DNA of 64,000 bases from Hydrogenophaga taeniospiralis CCUG 15921 (lineage in GTDB: Bacteria; Pseudomonadota; Gammaproteobacteria; Burkholderiales; Burkholderiaceae_C): NCBI RefSeq assembly GCF_001592305.1, contig NZ_BCWR01000022.1, positions 1 through 64,000 of the forward strand. Direction: 5' to 3'. Under the pieces are notes generated by a model. The model was not told the DNA's origin. It was given only the letters and a program-made list of their open reading frames with translations, and searched no databases. This document shows, piece after piece, positions 35,338 through 44,240 of the stretch (within the stretch, counting starts at the first letter, position 1; every line of letters starts with the position of its first letter). The position numbers were made by a program, and so were the translations under genes.

Positions 35338-37185
35338 TCAGTCGCCGAGCAGCGAGAGGTCGCGCACGGCGCCCTTGTCGGCCGACATGGCGAGCAAGGC
35401 ATAGGCCTTGAGTGCGGCGGAGACCTTGCGCTTGCGCGGCAGTGCGGGCTTCCAGCCCTTGGCGTCCTGTTCACTGCGGCGCTGCGCCAGCTCATCGTCG
35501 GACACCAGCACGTTGATGCTGCGGTTGGGAATGTCAATGCGGATGCGATCGCCATTGCGCACCAGACCGATGGCGCCACCCGCCGCCGCTTCCGGAGAGC
35601 AGTGGCCGATCGACAGGCCCGAGGTGCCGCCGGAGAAGCGGCCATCGGTCAGTAGCGCGCAGGCCTTGCCCAGGCCCTTGGACTTGATGTACGAGGTCGG
35701 GTAGAGCATTTCCTGCATGCCCGGGCCGCCCTTGGGGCCTTCGTAGCGCACGATAACCACGTCGCCGGCCTTGACCTTGTCGTCCAGGATGTTGGCGACC
35801 GCCTCGTCCTGAGACTCGGTCACATGGGCCGTGCCCTCGAACACCAGCAGCGCGTCGTCCACACCAGCGGTTTTCACCACGCACCCATTGAGCGCGATAT
35901 TACCCACGAGAACGGCCAGCCCGCCTTCTTGCGAGAAAGCATGCTCGCCCGAACGGATGCAGCCTTCGGCGCGGTCGGTGTCCAGACTGGGCCAGCGCGT
36001 GGACTGGCTGAACGCCACCTGGCTGGGCACGCCAGCGGGGCCGGCCCGGTAAAAGGTCTGCACCTCGGCACTGGGGTTGCGCGCGATGTCCCACTGGTCC
36101 AGCGCGTCCTTCATGGTCCGGGCGTGCACCGTGGGCACATCGGTGTGCAGCTTGCCGGCGCGATCCAGCTCACCCAGGATGGCCATGATGCCGCCGGCGC
36201 GGTGCACGTCTTCGATGTGGTACTTGTTGGTGTTCGGCGCCACCTTGCACAGCTGCGGCACGACGCGCGAAAGGCGGTCGATGTCCTTCATGGTGAAGTC
36301 GATTTCGGCCTCCTGGGCAATCGCCAGCAGGTGCAAGATGGTGTTGGTCGAACCGCCCATCGCGATGTCCAGCGTGATGGCGTTCTCGAACGCCTTGAAA
36401 CCCATGGAACGCGGCAGCACGGATGCGTCGTCCTGCTCGTAGTAGCGGCGGCAGAGGTCAACCGCCAGGCGGCCGGCGCGTTTGAAAAGCTGTTCGCGGT
36501 CGGCATGGGTCGCCACCACCGTGCCGTTGCCCGGCAGCGAGAGCCCCAGCGCCTCGGTCAGGCAGTTCATGGAGTTGGCGGTGAACATGCCCGAGCAGGA
36601 ACCGCAGGTCGGGCAGGCGGAGCGCTCCACCTCGGCCAGATCGGCATCCGACACCTTGACGTCGGCGGCCATCACCATGGCATCGATCAGATCGAGCTTC
36701 TTGATCTCGATGCTGCCCGCCAGGCGGGTCTTGCCCGCTTCCATCGGGCCGCCCGAGACGAACACCACGGGAATGTTCAGACGCATCGCGGCCATCAACA
36801 TGCCCGGGGTGATCTTGTCGCAGTTGGAAATGCAGACCAGCGCATCGGCGCAGTGCGCGTTGACCATGTACTCCACCGAGTCGGCAATGATGTCGCGACT
36901 GGGCAGCGAATACAGCATGCCGTCGTGCCCCATGGCGATGCCGTCGTCCACCGCGATGGTGTTGAACTCCTTGGCCACACCCCCGGCGGCTTCGATCTCG
37001 CGCGCCACCAACTGGCCCAGGTCCTTCAGGTGCACGTGGCCGGGCACGAACTGGGTGAAGGAGTTGGCGATGGCAATGATCGGCTTGTCGAAATCGCCAT
37101 CCTTCATGCCGGTGGCGCGCCACAGCGAGCGGGCGCCCGCCATGTTGCGGCCGGCGGTGGAGGTCTTGGAACGGTATGCGGGCAT
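35338..37185 (-). CDS. ilvD: Dihydroxy-acid dehydratase, long (E. coli-type) form
   Basis: 615 residues, the length of E. coli IlvD. Third step of valine/isoleucine synthesis. Fe-S Cys are in SNCDKITPGM and CPTCGSCSGMF, and the substrate-binding DGRFSGGTSGLSIGH is present near the end. It is transcribed divergently from a second, shorter dehydratase, with 164 bp between the starts. Confidence 0.95.
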   Translation of the reverse strand: MPAYRSKTSTAGRNMAGARSLWRATGMKDGDFDKPIIAIANSFTQFVPGHVHLKDLGQLVAREIEAAGGVAKEFNTIAVDDGIAMGHDGMLYSLPSRDIIADSVEYMVNAHCADALVCISNCDKITPGMLMAAMRLNIPVVFVSGGPMEAGKTRLAGSIEIKKLDLIDAMVMAADVKVSDADLAEVERSACPTCGSCSGMFTANSMNCLTEALGLSLPGNGTVVATHADREQLFKRAGRLAVDLCRRYYEQDDASVLPRSMGFKAFENAITLDIAMGGSTNTILHLLAIAQEAEIDFTMKDIDRLSRVVPQLCKVAPNTNKYHIEDVHRAGGIMAILGELDRAGKLHTDVPTVHARTMKDALDQWDIARNPSAEVQTFYRAGPAGVPSQVAFSQSTRWPSLDTDRAEGCIRSGEHAFSQEGGLAVLVGNIALNGCVVKTAGVDDALLVFEGTAHVTESQDEAVANILDDKVKAGDVVIVRYEGPKGGPGMQEMLYPTSYIKSKGLGKACALLTDGRFSGGTSGLSIGHCSPEAAAGGAIGLVRNGDRIRIDIPNRSINVLVSDDELAQRRSEQDAKGWKPALPRKRKVSAALKAYALLAMSADKGAVRDLSLLGD

Positions 37186-37349
37186 GGTGGTTTTTCGTCT
37201 GGAGAAATTCGGGGACAGGAAAAATCGCGTCTTCGATTATCTCCCACGGGCCAGGGGTGATTGCCCCGTGGGCTATAAGCGAAGCTTGCCCAGCCGACGC
37301 CCCGCAACGGCCCAGCGCGGCCGAACCACCCCACCCACGGAGACACCCC
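37186..37349. promoter_or_regulatory. Divergent intergenic region between the two dehydratase genes
   Basis: Holds no gene. An 8-bp inverted repeat CCCACGGG/CCCGTGGG (37243-37250 with 37265-37272) lies near its middle and could be an operator or leader hairpin. No clear promoter hexamers assigned. Confidence 0.35.
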
Positions 37350-39056
37350 ATGGCCGACAACACACCCATCCCCATCCTTCCGATCAACCACCGCAGCGCG
37401 CACATCACCCAGGGCAAGTCGCGCGCGCCCAACCGGTCCATGTACTACGCCATGGGCTACGAGGAAGGCGACTTTGTCAAACCCATGGTGGGTGTGGCCA
37501 ACGGCCACAGCACGATCACCCCGTGCAACTCGGGCCTGCAGAAGCTGGCCGATGCGGCCATCGCGGGCATCGAAGAGGCGGGGGGCAACGCACAGGTGTT
37601 CGGCACACCCACCATTTCCGACGGCATGGCCATGGGCACCGAAGGCATGAAGTATTCGCTGGTGTCGCGCGAGGTCATCTCGGACTGCGTGGAAACCTGC
37701 GTGCAGGGCCAGTGGATGGATGGTGTGGTGGTCATCGGTGGCTGCGACAAGAACATGCCAGGGGGCCTGATGGGCATGCTGCGCGCCAACGTACCCGCGA
37801 TCTATGTGTATGGCGGCACCATCCTGCCCGGCCGCTACAAAGACCAGGATCTCAACATCGTGAGCGTGTTCGAGGCCGTAGGCCAGAATGCCGCCGGCAA
37901 ACTCAGCGACCACGACCTGCACGAGATCGAGCAGCGCGCCATCCCCGGGACCGGCTCCTGCGGCGGCATGTACACCGCCAATACCATGTCATCGGCCTTC
38001 GAGGCGCTGGGCATTTCACTGCCCTACTCCAGCACCATGGCCAACCCGCATGATGAGAAGACGAACTCGGCCAGGGAATCGGCCAAGGTGCTGATCGAGG
38101 CCATCCGCAAAGACATCAAGCCACGCGACATCGTCACGCGCAAGAGCATTGAAAACGCGGTGGCCGTGATCATGGCCACGGGCGGATCCACGAACGCGGT
38201 CCTGCACTTTCTGGCCATTGCACACGCGGCCGGGGTGGAGTGGACCATCGACGACTTCGAGCGTGTGCGCCAGAAGATCCCGGTGCTGTGCGACCTCAAG
38301 CCCAGCGGGAAGTACCTCGCGGTCGATCTGCACCGCGCCGGTGGCATCCCGCAGGTGATGAAAATGCTGCTCCACGCCGGCCTGCTGCACGCAGACTGCC
38401 TGACCATCACGGGCCAGACGATTGCCGAGGTGCTCAAGGACGTTCCCGATGCCCCACGCGCCGACCAGGACGTGATCCGGCCGTTCGACCGGCCGCTGTA
38501 CGAACACGGCCACCTGGCCATCCTCAAGGGCAATCTTTCACCCGAAGGTTGCGTGGCCAAGATCACCGGTCTGAAGAACCCGGTCATGACCGGCCCTGCC
38601 CGTGTGTTCGACGACGAGCAGTCCGCGCTCCAGGCCATCCTGGACGGACACATCGTGGCCGGCGATGTGATGGTGTTGCGCTACCTCGGCCCCAAAGGCG
38701 GCCCCGGCATGCCCGAGATGCTCGCGCCCACGGGCGCGCTCATTGGCGCCGGACTGGGCGAGAGCGTGGGCCTGATCACCGACGGGCGCTTCTCTGGCGG
38801 CACCTGGGGCATGGTGGTGGGCCACGTGGCGCCCGAAGCGGCCGTGGGTGGCACGATCGGACTGGTGCAGGAAGGCGACCGCATCACGATCGACGCGCAC
38901 CGCTTGCTGCTGGAACTCCACGTGCCCGATGCCGAGATCGCGAAGCGACGTGCAGCGTGGATGGCTCCCGCACCGCGCTACACCCGGGGTGTGCAGGCAA
39001 AGTTTGCCTTTAACGCGTCCAGCGCCAGCCAGGGTGCGGTGCTGGACAACTACTGA
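37350..39056 (+). CDS. ilvD: Dihydroxy-acid dehydratase, short form (second ilvD paralogue)
   Basis: 568 residues. The ATG at 37350 has ACGGAGA upstream; the frame is open further left but that would overlap the divergent gene. Three cluster Cys lie in TPCNSGL, GGCDKNMPGG and GTGSCGGMYTAN, and DGRFSGGTWGM is present. The length and three-Cys pattern match the short, [2Fe-2S]-type DHADs known from plants, cyanobacteria and mycobacteria. It may act on the same substrate as the long form under oxygen stress, or on a sugar acid; the sequence alone does not decide. Confidence 0.85.
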   Translation: MADNTPIPILPINHRSAHITQGKSRAPNRSMYYAMGYEEGDFVKPMVGVANGHSTITPCNSGLQKLADAAIAGIEEAGGNAQVFGTPTISDGMAMGTEGMKYSLVSREVISDCVETCVQGQWMDGVVVIGGCDKNMPGGLMGMLRANVPAIYVYGGTILPGRYKDQDLNIVSVFEAVGQNAAGKLSDHDLHEIEQRAIPGTGSCGGMYTANTMSSAFEALGISLPYSSTMANPHDEKTNSARESAKVLIEAIRKDIKPRDIVTRKSIENAVAVIMATGGSTNAVLHFLAIAHAAGVEWTIDDFERVRQKIPVLCDLKPSGKYLAVDLHRAGGIPQVMKMLLHAGLLHADCLTITGQTIAEVLKDVPDAPRADQDVIRPFDRPLYEHGHLAILKGNLSPEGCVAKITGLKNPVMTGPARVFDDEQSALQAILDGHIVAGDVMVLRYLGPKGGPGMPEMLAPTGALIGAGLGESVGLITDGRFSGGTWGMVVGHVAPEAAVGGTIGLVQEGDRITIDAHRLLLELHVPDAEIAKRRAAWMAPAPRYTRGVQAKFAFNASSASQGAVLDNY

Positions 39057-39101
39057 CCGGAGACGAAGTCGGGGGCAGTCGGCAGGACCTGCCGCCAACA
39101 C

Positions 39102-39347
39102 CTACCGCGAACGCCGCTTGCCCTTGAGACCCAGGGCCTCGCGCTGCTTGTCGATCCGCTCCTGCTTTTTCTTGTCCATCTTCTCCATCTGCTTGCGCTT
39201 GGTGTAGCCGGTGGCATCGGCCCAGGCCCACCAGGCCATGGCCCCGAGAAAGGGCGACAGCACCCACCACCACGACGAATCGGCGACCAGACCGATCCGA
39301 AGATAGTTCCAAATGGTCAAGGCAACGCCCGCAATCAGGAGAAACAT
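39102..39347 (-). CDS. Small Trp-rich membrane protein (TIGR04438 family)
   Basis: 81 residues. Begins MFLLIAGVALTIWNYLRIG, two membrane helices with WWWVLSPFLGAMAWWAWAD (six Trp in a row of 19 residues), then a highly charged KRKQMEKMDKKKQER tail. Start at 39347 chosen for the GGAGG upstream. Conserved small protein of Burkholderiales, function unknown. Confidence 0.8.
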   Translation of the reverse strand: MFLLIAGVALTIWNYLRIGLVADSSWWWVLSPFLGAMAWWAWADATGYTKRKQMEKMDKKKQERIDKQREALGLKGKRRSR

Positions 39348-39470
39348 CACACCCTCCGGTAAAGGGCTGATAAAGCCCGGCAAGAAACTGTAAGCCCACG
39401 CTTCACGGAAATCCGAATCGGTAGAATCGGGTCCGTGACATTTTCATTTTTCACCCACGAGGATAACTCC

Positions 39471-39776
39471 ATGAAACGCGCTCTTCTGATTATGGCCGCC
39501 ATGGCCGCCATCTCCGCTCCGGCCATGGCCGACGAAGCCCTCGCCAAAAGCAAGAACTGCATGGCCTGCCATGCGGTGGACAAGAAACTGGTGGGCCCGG
39601 CCTACAAGGACGTGGCCAAGAAATATGCTGGCGACGCCAAGGCGGCGGACATGCTCGCTGCCAAGATCGTCAAGGGTGGTTCGGGTGTCTGGGGCGCCAT
39701 TCCGATGCCGGCGAACACACAGGTCAACCCGGCCGAAGCCAAGAAACTGGCCACCTGGGTGCTGAGCCTGAAATAA
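39471..39776 (+). CDS. Small class I cytochrome c
   Basis: 101 residues. Signal peptide MKRALLIMAAMAAISAPAMA, then a mature protein of about 80 residues with haem motif CMACH and axial Met in AIPMPANT, as in cytochrome c551/c8. A periplasmic electron carrier that may feed the cbb3 oxidase or a reductase. Ends at a strong terminator. GAGGATA RBS is good; TAGAAT at 39422-39427 may be its -10. Confidence 0.92.
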   Translation: MKRALLIMAAMAAISAPAMADEALAKSKNCMACHAVDKKLVGPAYKDVAKKYAGDAKAADMLAAKIVKGGSGVWGAIPMPANTQVNPAEAKKLATWVLSLK

Positions 39777-39796
39777 ATGACGGGTCCGTTGACCCA

Positions 39797-39831
39797 TTAA
39801 AAAACCCGCTGAAGTTCAGCGGGTTTTTTTT
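39797..39831. terminator. Bidirectional terminator between cytochrome c and acs
   Basis: A 13-bp inverted repeat AAAACCCGCTGAA/TTCAGCGGGTTTT (39801-39813 with 39815-39827) with T-run on the plus strand. Confidence 0.85.
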
Positions 39832-39864
39832 GACCAGGGCATGGTGATATGCCCTGCGGCTGGA

Positions 39865-41859
39865 TCAATTGTTTTCCGACAACTGATCAAGGATGGCCGG
39901 ATTCTCCAGCGTGGAGGTGTCCTGGGTAATCGCCTCGCCTTTGGCAATGGAGCGCAGCAGGCGACGCATGATCTTGCCAGAGCGGGTCTTGGGCAGGTTG
40001 TCACCAAACCGGATGTCCTTGGGCTTGGCGATCGGACCGATTTCCTTGCCCACCCAGTCGCGCAGCACCTTGGCAATGGCCTTGGCCTCGTCGCCCGTCG
40101 GACGCGAGCGCTTGAGCACCACGAAAGCCACGATGGCCTCGCCCGTCAGATCGTCCGGACGCCCCACCACGGCCGCTTCGGCCACCAGGTCGGTCTTGCC
40201 CACCAGCGCCGACTCGATCTCCATCGTGCCCATGCGGTGGCCCGAGACGTTGAGCACGTCGTCGATGCGGCCGGTGATGCGGAAGTAGCCGCGGTCAGCG
40301 CTGCGCACCGCACCATCGCCGGCCAGGTAGTAGCCCTTGAGCTCTTCGGGGAAGTAGCTCTTCTTGAAACGCTCCGGATCGCCCCAGATGGTGCGGATCA
40401 TCGACGGCCAAGGCCTCTTGACCACCAGGATGCCGCCCGATCCGTTGGGCACGTCCATGCCGGCCTCGTCGACGATGGCGGCGGTGATGCCCGGCAGCGG
40501 CAATGTGCACGAGCCCGGCACCAGCGGTGTGGCGCCCGGCAGCGGGGAGATCATGTGGCCGCCGGTTTCGGTCTGCCAGAAGGTGTCCACGATCGGGCAG
40601 CGCTCGCCGCCCACGTGCTTGTAGTACCACATCCAGGCTTCGGGGTTGATCGGTTCGCCGACCGAGCCCAGGATGCGCAGGCTGCTCAGATCGGAGCGCG
40701 CGGGATGCACTTTTTCATCGCCCTCGGCGGCCTTGATCAGCGAGCGGATGGCGGTGGGTGCGGTGTAGAAAATCGTGCACTTGTGGCGCTCGATCATCTG
40801 CCAGAAACGACCCGCATTCGGGTAGGTCGGCACCCCCTCGAACACGATCTGCGTGGCACCCGCGGCCAGCGGACCGTAAGCCACATAGGTATGACCGGTG
40901 ATCCAGCCGATGTCGGCGGTGCACCAGAAGATGTCCTTGTCCTGCAGGTCGAAGGTCCACTGCATGGTCAGGCTGGCCCACAGCAGGTAGCCGCCCGTGC
41001 TGTGCTGCACGCCCTTGGGCTTGCCGGTGGAGCCAGAGGTGTAGAGCACGAACAGCGGGTGTTCGGCGCCCACCATTTCGGCCGGGCAGTCGGTGGACTG
41101 GCCAGCCATCACGTCGTGCATGAAGCTGTCGCGGCCGGCCACCATGTTCACGGCCGTGGGCGTGCGCTGAAACACGATCACGTCCTTGATGCATTCGCAG
41201 CCGCCCATGGCGATGCCTTCGTCCACGATGGCCTTGAGCGGCAGTTCCTTGCCACCGCGCAACTGGTAGTTGGCGGTGATCACCGCCACGGCGCCTGCGT
41301 CCTGGATGCGCTCCTGCAGTGCCTTGGCCGAGAAGCCACCGAACACCACGCTGTGGGTCGCGCCGATGCGCGCGCAAGCCTGCATGGCCACCACACCCTC
41401 GATGGTCATGGGCATGTAGATGACCACACGGTCACCCTTTTTCACGCCACGGGCCTTCAAAGCATTCGCAAATTGCGACACTTTGCCCAGCAGTTCCTTG
41501 TAGGTCACCTTGGTCACTTCGCCGCCGTCGGCTTCGAAGATGATGGCGGTCTTGTTTTCCACCGGGGTACCCATGTGGCGGTCCAGGCAGTTGTAGGAGG
41601 CATTGAGTTCACCGTCTTCGAACCACTTGAAGAACGGCGCATTCGATTCGTCCAGCGTCTTGGTGAACGGCTTGTGCCAGGTGAGCGTCTCGCGAGCACG
41701 CCGGACCCAGAAGCCTTCGAAGTCGTCTTCCGCCTCAGCGCACAGCGCGTTGTAGGCATCCATGCCCGAGATCCGGGCGGCCTTGACAGTCGCCTCCGTG
41801 GGTTCAAAGACACGGTTCTCGACCAAGGTGGATTCGATGGACGTCGAAGGTGTGGACAT
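39865..41859 (-). CDS. acs: Acetyl-CoA synthetase
   Basis: 664 residues. Activates acetate via acetyl-AMP. AMP-binding motif YTSGSTGKPKG, WCTADIGWITGH, and the catalytic Lys in PKTRSGKIMRR, which is the site of acetylation control in the family. The start at 41859 (GGAGA upstream, MSTPSTSIESTLVENR) is preferred to the longer frame. With aceA it gives growth on acetate through the glyoxylate shunt. Confidence 0.95.
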   Translation of the reverse strand: MSTPSTSIESTLVENRVFEPTEATVKAARISGMDAYNALCAEAEDDFEGFWVRRARETLTWHKPFTKTLDESNAPFFKWFEDGELNASYNCLDRHMGTPVENKTAIIFEADGGEVTKVTYKELLGKVSQFANALKARGVKKGDRVVIYMPMTIEGVVAMQACARIGATHSVVFGGFSAKALQERIQDAGAVAVITANYQLRGGKELPLKAIVDEGIAMGGCECIKDVIVFQRTPTAVNMVAGRDSFMHDVMAGQSTDCPAEMVGAEHPLFVLYTSGSTGKPKGVQHSTGGYLLWASLTMQWTFDLQDKDIFWCTADIGWITGHTYVAYGPLAAGATQIVFEGVPTYPNAGRFWQMIERHKCTIFYTAPTAIRSLIKAAEGDEKVHPARSDLSSLRILGSVGEPINPEAWMWYYKHVGGERCPIVDTFWQTETGGHMISPLPGATPLVPGSCTLPLPGITAAIVDEAGMDVPNGSGGILVVKRPWPSMIRTIWGDPERFKKSYFPEELKGYYLAGDGAVRSADRGYFRITGRIDDVLNVSGHRMGTMEIESALVGKTDLVAEAAVVGRPDDLTGEAIVAFVVLKRSRPTGDEAKAIAKVLRDWVGKEIGPIAKPKDIRFGDNLPKTRSGKIMRRLLRSIAKGEAITQDTSTLENPAILDQLSENN

Positions 41860-42055
41860 GGGCAGTCTCCTCAGGTGTAGTGGGAACGTTTGACTCTTTG
41901 AATGTGCGCAAAGGCTCTTACGAGCCACTTACATGACCAGCCGCCAGCCCTCGGCGCCCGGCAACGCCGCCGCGGACAGAGGCCGATGCGTCACAGACCT
42001 ACAATCTTCTTCGCATACATTGTGCCTGTCCGCATCCCCTGCATTTGTACCCTCC

Positions 42056-42655
42056 ATGACCGATCCCGTCAAAACGCCCCGCACGCTCCAGGCCCTGCCC
42101 AATCTGATCTTCGCCAGCCGTTGGCTGCAACTGCCGCTCTATCTGGGCCTGATCCTGGCGCAGGGCATCTATGTGTTCCATTTCTGGGTGGAGCTGGTCC
42201 ACCTGATCGAAGCGGCCTTCGGCAACAAGGACGCGCTGGCTGCGCTGGTCAAGAGCATTGGCTACAAGGAATCGTTCGACGTCACCTCGCTCAACGAGAC
42301 CATCATCATGCTGGTGGTGTTGGCGTTGATCGACGTGGTCATGATTTCCAATCTACTGATCATGGTGATCGTGGGTGGCTACGAGACCTTTGTCAGCCGC
42401 ATGAACCTGGAGAGCCACCCGGACCAGCCCGAGTGGTTAAGCCATGTGAACGCCTCGGTGCTCAAGGTGAAACTGGCCACCGCCATCATCGGCATCAGCT
42501 CCATCCACCTGCTCAAGACCTTCATCAACGCTGCCAATTACTCGGAACAAGTGCTGATGTGGCAGACCATCATCCACGTGGTGTTTCTGCTCAGCGCCAT
42601 GGCCATCGCCGTGACCGATCGGTTGATGGCGCGTCCAACGTCCGACGCCCACTGA
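42056..42655 (+). CDS. yqhA: YqhA-family (UPF0114) membrane protein
   Basis: 199 residues with four hydrophobic segments (about 25-45, 82-110 and two between 135 and 190). The family core VGGYETFVSRMNLESHPDQPEWL and KLATAIIGISSIHLLKTFIN is present. Inner-membrane protein, function unknown. ATG at 42056 is used; a longer frame at 41933 overlaps the acs leader. Confidence 0.85.
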   Translation: MTDPVKTPRTLQALPNLIFASRWLQLPLYLGLILAQGIYVFHFWVELVHLIEAAFGNKDALAALVKSIGYKESFDVTSLNETIIMLVVLALIDVVMISNLLIMVIVGGYETFVSRMNLESHPDQPEWLSHVNASVLKVKLATAIIGISSIHLLKTFINAANYSEQVLMWQTIIHVVFLLSAMAIAVTDRLMARPTSDAH

Positions 42656-42677
42656 AGCGCCAAACAGCAGCGCGCAG

Positions 42678-42703
42678 AAAGCGGCCCCCCCGGCCGCTTT
42701 TTG
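42678..42703 (+). terminator. Terminator after yqhA
   Basis: A 9-bp stem AAAGCGGCC/GGCCGCTTT (42678-42686 with 42692-42700) followed by T-run. Confidence 0.8.
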
Positions 42704-42724
42704 CGTTCCAGTGCCCGCGCAACA

Positions 42725-44110
42725 TCAACGACCGGTCATCTCGCCCGGCACCACCCACTGGTCGAACTGCTCACCACTCACATGCCCCGACGCCAGTGCG
42801 GCCTCGCGCAGCGTCGTCCCGTCCCGGTGCGCCTTCTTCGCGATCTCGGCGGCCCGGTCGTAGCCGATGTGGGTGTTGAGCGCGGTCACCAGCATCAACG
42901 ACTGCTCCACCAATTCACCGATACGCTCGATGTTCGGCGCGATACCGAGCGCGCAATGGGTGTTGAAGCTGGCCATGCCGTCGGCCAGCAGGCGCACGCT
43001 CTGCAGGAAGTTGTGCGCCACCATGGGCCGGAACACGTTGAGTTCGAAGTTGCCCGAGGCTCCGCCCATGTTGATGGCCACGTCGTTGCCCATCACCTGG
43101 CAGCACAACATGGTGAGCGCCTCGCACTGCGTGGGGTTGACCTTGCCGGGCATGATGGACGAGCCGGGTTCGTTTTCGGGAATCGACAGTTCCCCCAGCC
43201 CACTGCGCGGTCCGCTGGCGAGCCAGCGCACATCGTTGGCGATCTTCATCAGGCTCGCGGCCAGCCCCTTGAGGGCGCCATGCGCGTGCACTAGCCCATC
43301 GCAACTGGCCAACGCCTCGAACTTGTTGGGTGCGGTGATCAGCGGCAAGCCGGTGTCCCGGGCCAGCTCGGCGGCGATGGCCGCGTCGAATCCCGCGGGC
43401 GCGTTCAGGCCGGTCCCCACAGCCGTGCCGCCCAACGCCAGTTCGCACAGGTGCGGTAGCGCGGCCCGGATGTGCCGCTCGGCGTGCGCCAGTTGCGCCG
43501 CCCAGCCGGACACCTCCTGCCCCAGAGTGAGCGGTGTGGCGTCCTGCAAATGGGTCCGCCCGATCTTCACGATGCCATCGAACGACACGGCTTTCGCTGC
43601 CAGGGTGTCGCGCAAGCCACTCAGCGCGGGCAGCAAGGATCGCACCAGCCCTTCCACCGCCGCCAGGTGCATCGCGGTGGGGAACACATCGTTGGACGAC
43701 TGACTGCGGTTGACGTCGTCGTTCGGGTGCACCAGCCGCCCCTCGCCACGCGTGCCGCCCAACAGCTCACTGGCGCGGTTGGCCAGCACCTCGTTGGCGT
43801 TCATGTTGGTCTGCGTGCCCGAGCCGGTCTGCCAGATCACCAGCGGGAACTCGGCATCCCACCGCCCGCCGATCACCTCGTCGGCCGCGGTCTGGATGGC
43901 TTGAGCCTTGTCGGGCGCAAGACCGGCCAGACGCTGGTTCACCACGGCGCAGGCCCGCTTGACCCGGACCAGCGCACGGATCAGTTCACGCGGCATGCGC
44001 TCGCCCGAGATGTCGAAATGCTGCAGGGAGCGCTGCGTCTGCGCGCCCCACAGGCGCTCCGCCGGAACGGCAATGGAGCCCATGGTGTCGTGCTCGATGC
44101 GGGTGTCCAT
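42725..44110 (-). CDS. fumC: Fumarate hydratase class II
   Basis: 461 residues. Iron-independent fumarase, hydrating fumarate to malate. Signature GSSIMPGKVNPTQCE, plus GSGTQTNMNANEV and HPNDDVNRSQSSND. GGAGG upstream of the ATG. Divergent from a class I fumarase, 130 bp apart. Confidence 0.95.
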   Translation of the reverse strand: MDTRIEHDTMGSIAVPAERLWGAQTQRSLQHFDISGERMPRELIRALVRVKRACAVVNQRLAGLAPDKAQAIQTAADEVIGGRWDAEFPLVIWQTGSGTQTNMNANEVLANRASELLGGTRGEGRLVHPNDDVNRSQSSNDVFPTAMHLAAVEGLVRSLLPALSGLRDTLAAKAVSFDGIVKIGRTHLQDATPLTLGQEVSGWAAQLAHAERHIRAALPHLCELALGGTAVGTGLNAPAGFDAAIAAELARDTGLPLITAPNKFEALASCDGLVHAHGALKGLAASLMKIANDVRWLASGPRSGLGELSIPENEPGSSIMPGKVNPTQCEALTMLCCQVMGNDVAINMGGASGNFELNVFRPMVAHNFLQSVRLLADGMASFNTHCALGIAPNIERIGELVEQSLMLVTALNTHIGYDRAAEIAKKAHRDGTTLREAALASGHVSGEQFDQWVVPGEMTGR

Positions 44111-44240
44111 GTGTGCCTCCTGGTGTCAGCCGGTGACAGAGTTCAACCTGTCAAAATAAGGGGTTGCGCTCACCGTAGCAGACATTGCGCCGCCCAACCA
44201 CCGCGGCACCCTTTCTCCACGTCAACCACAAGCCCACGCC

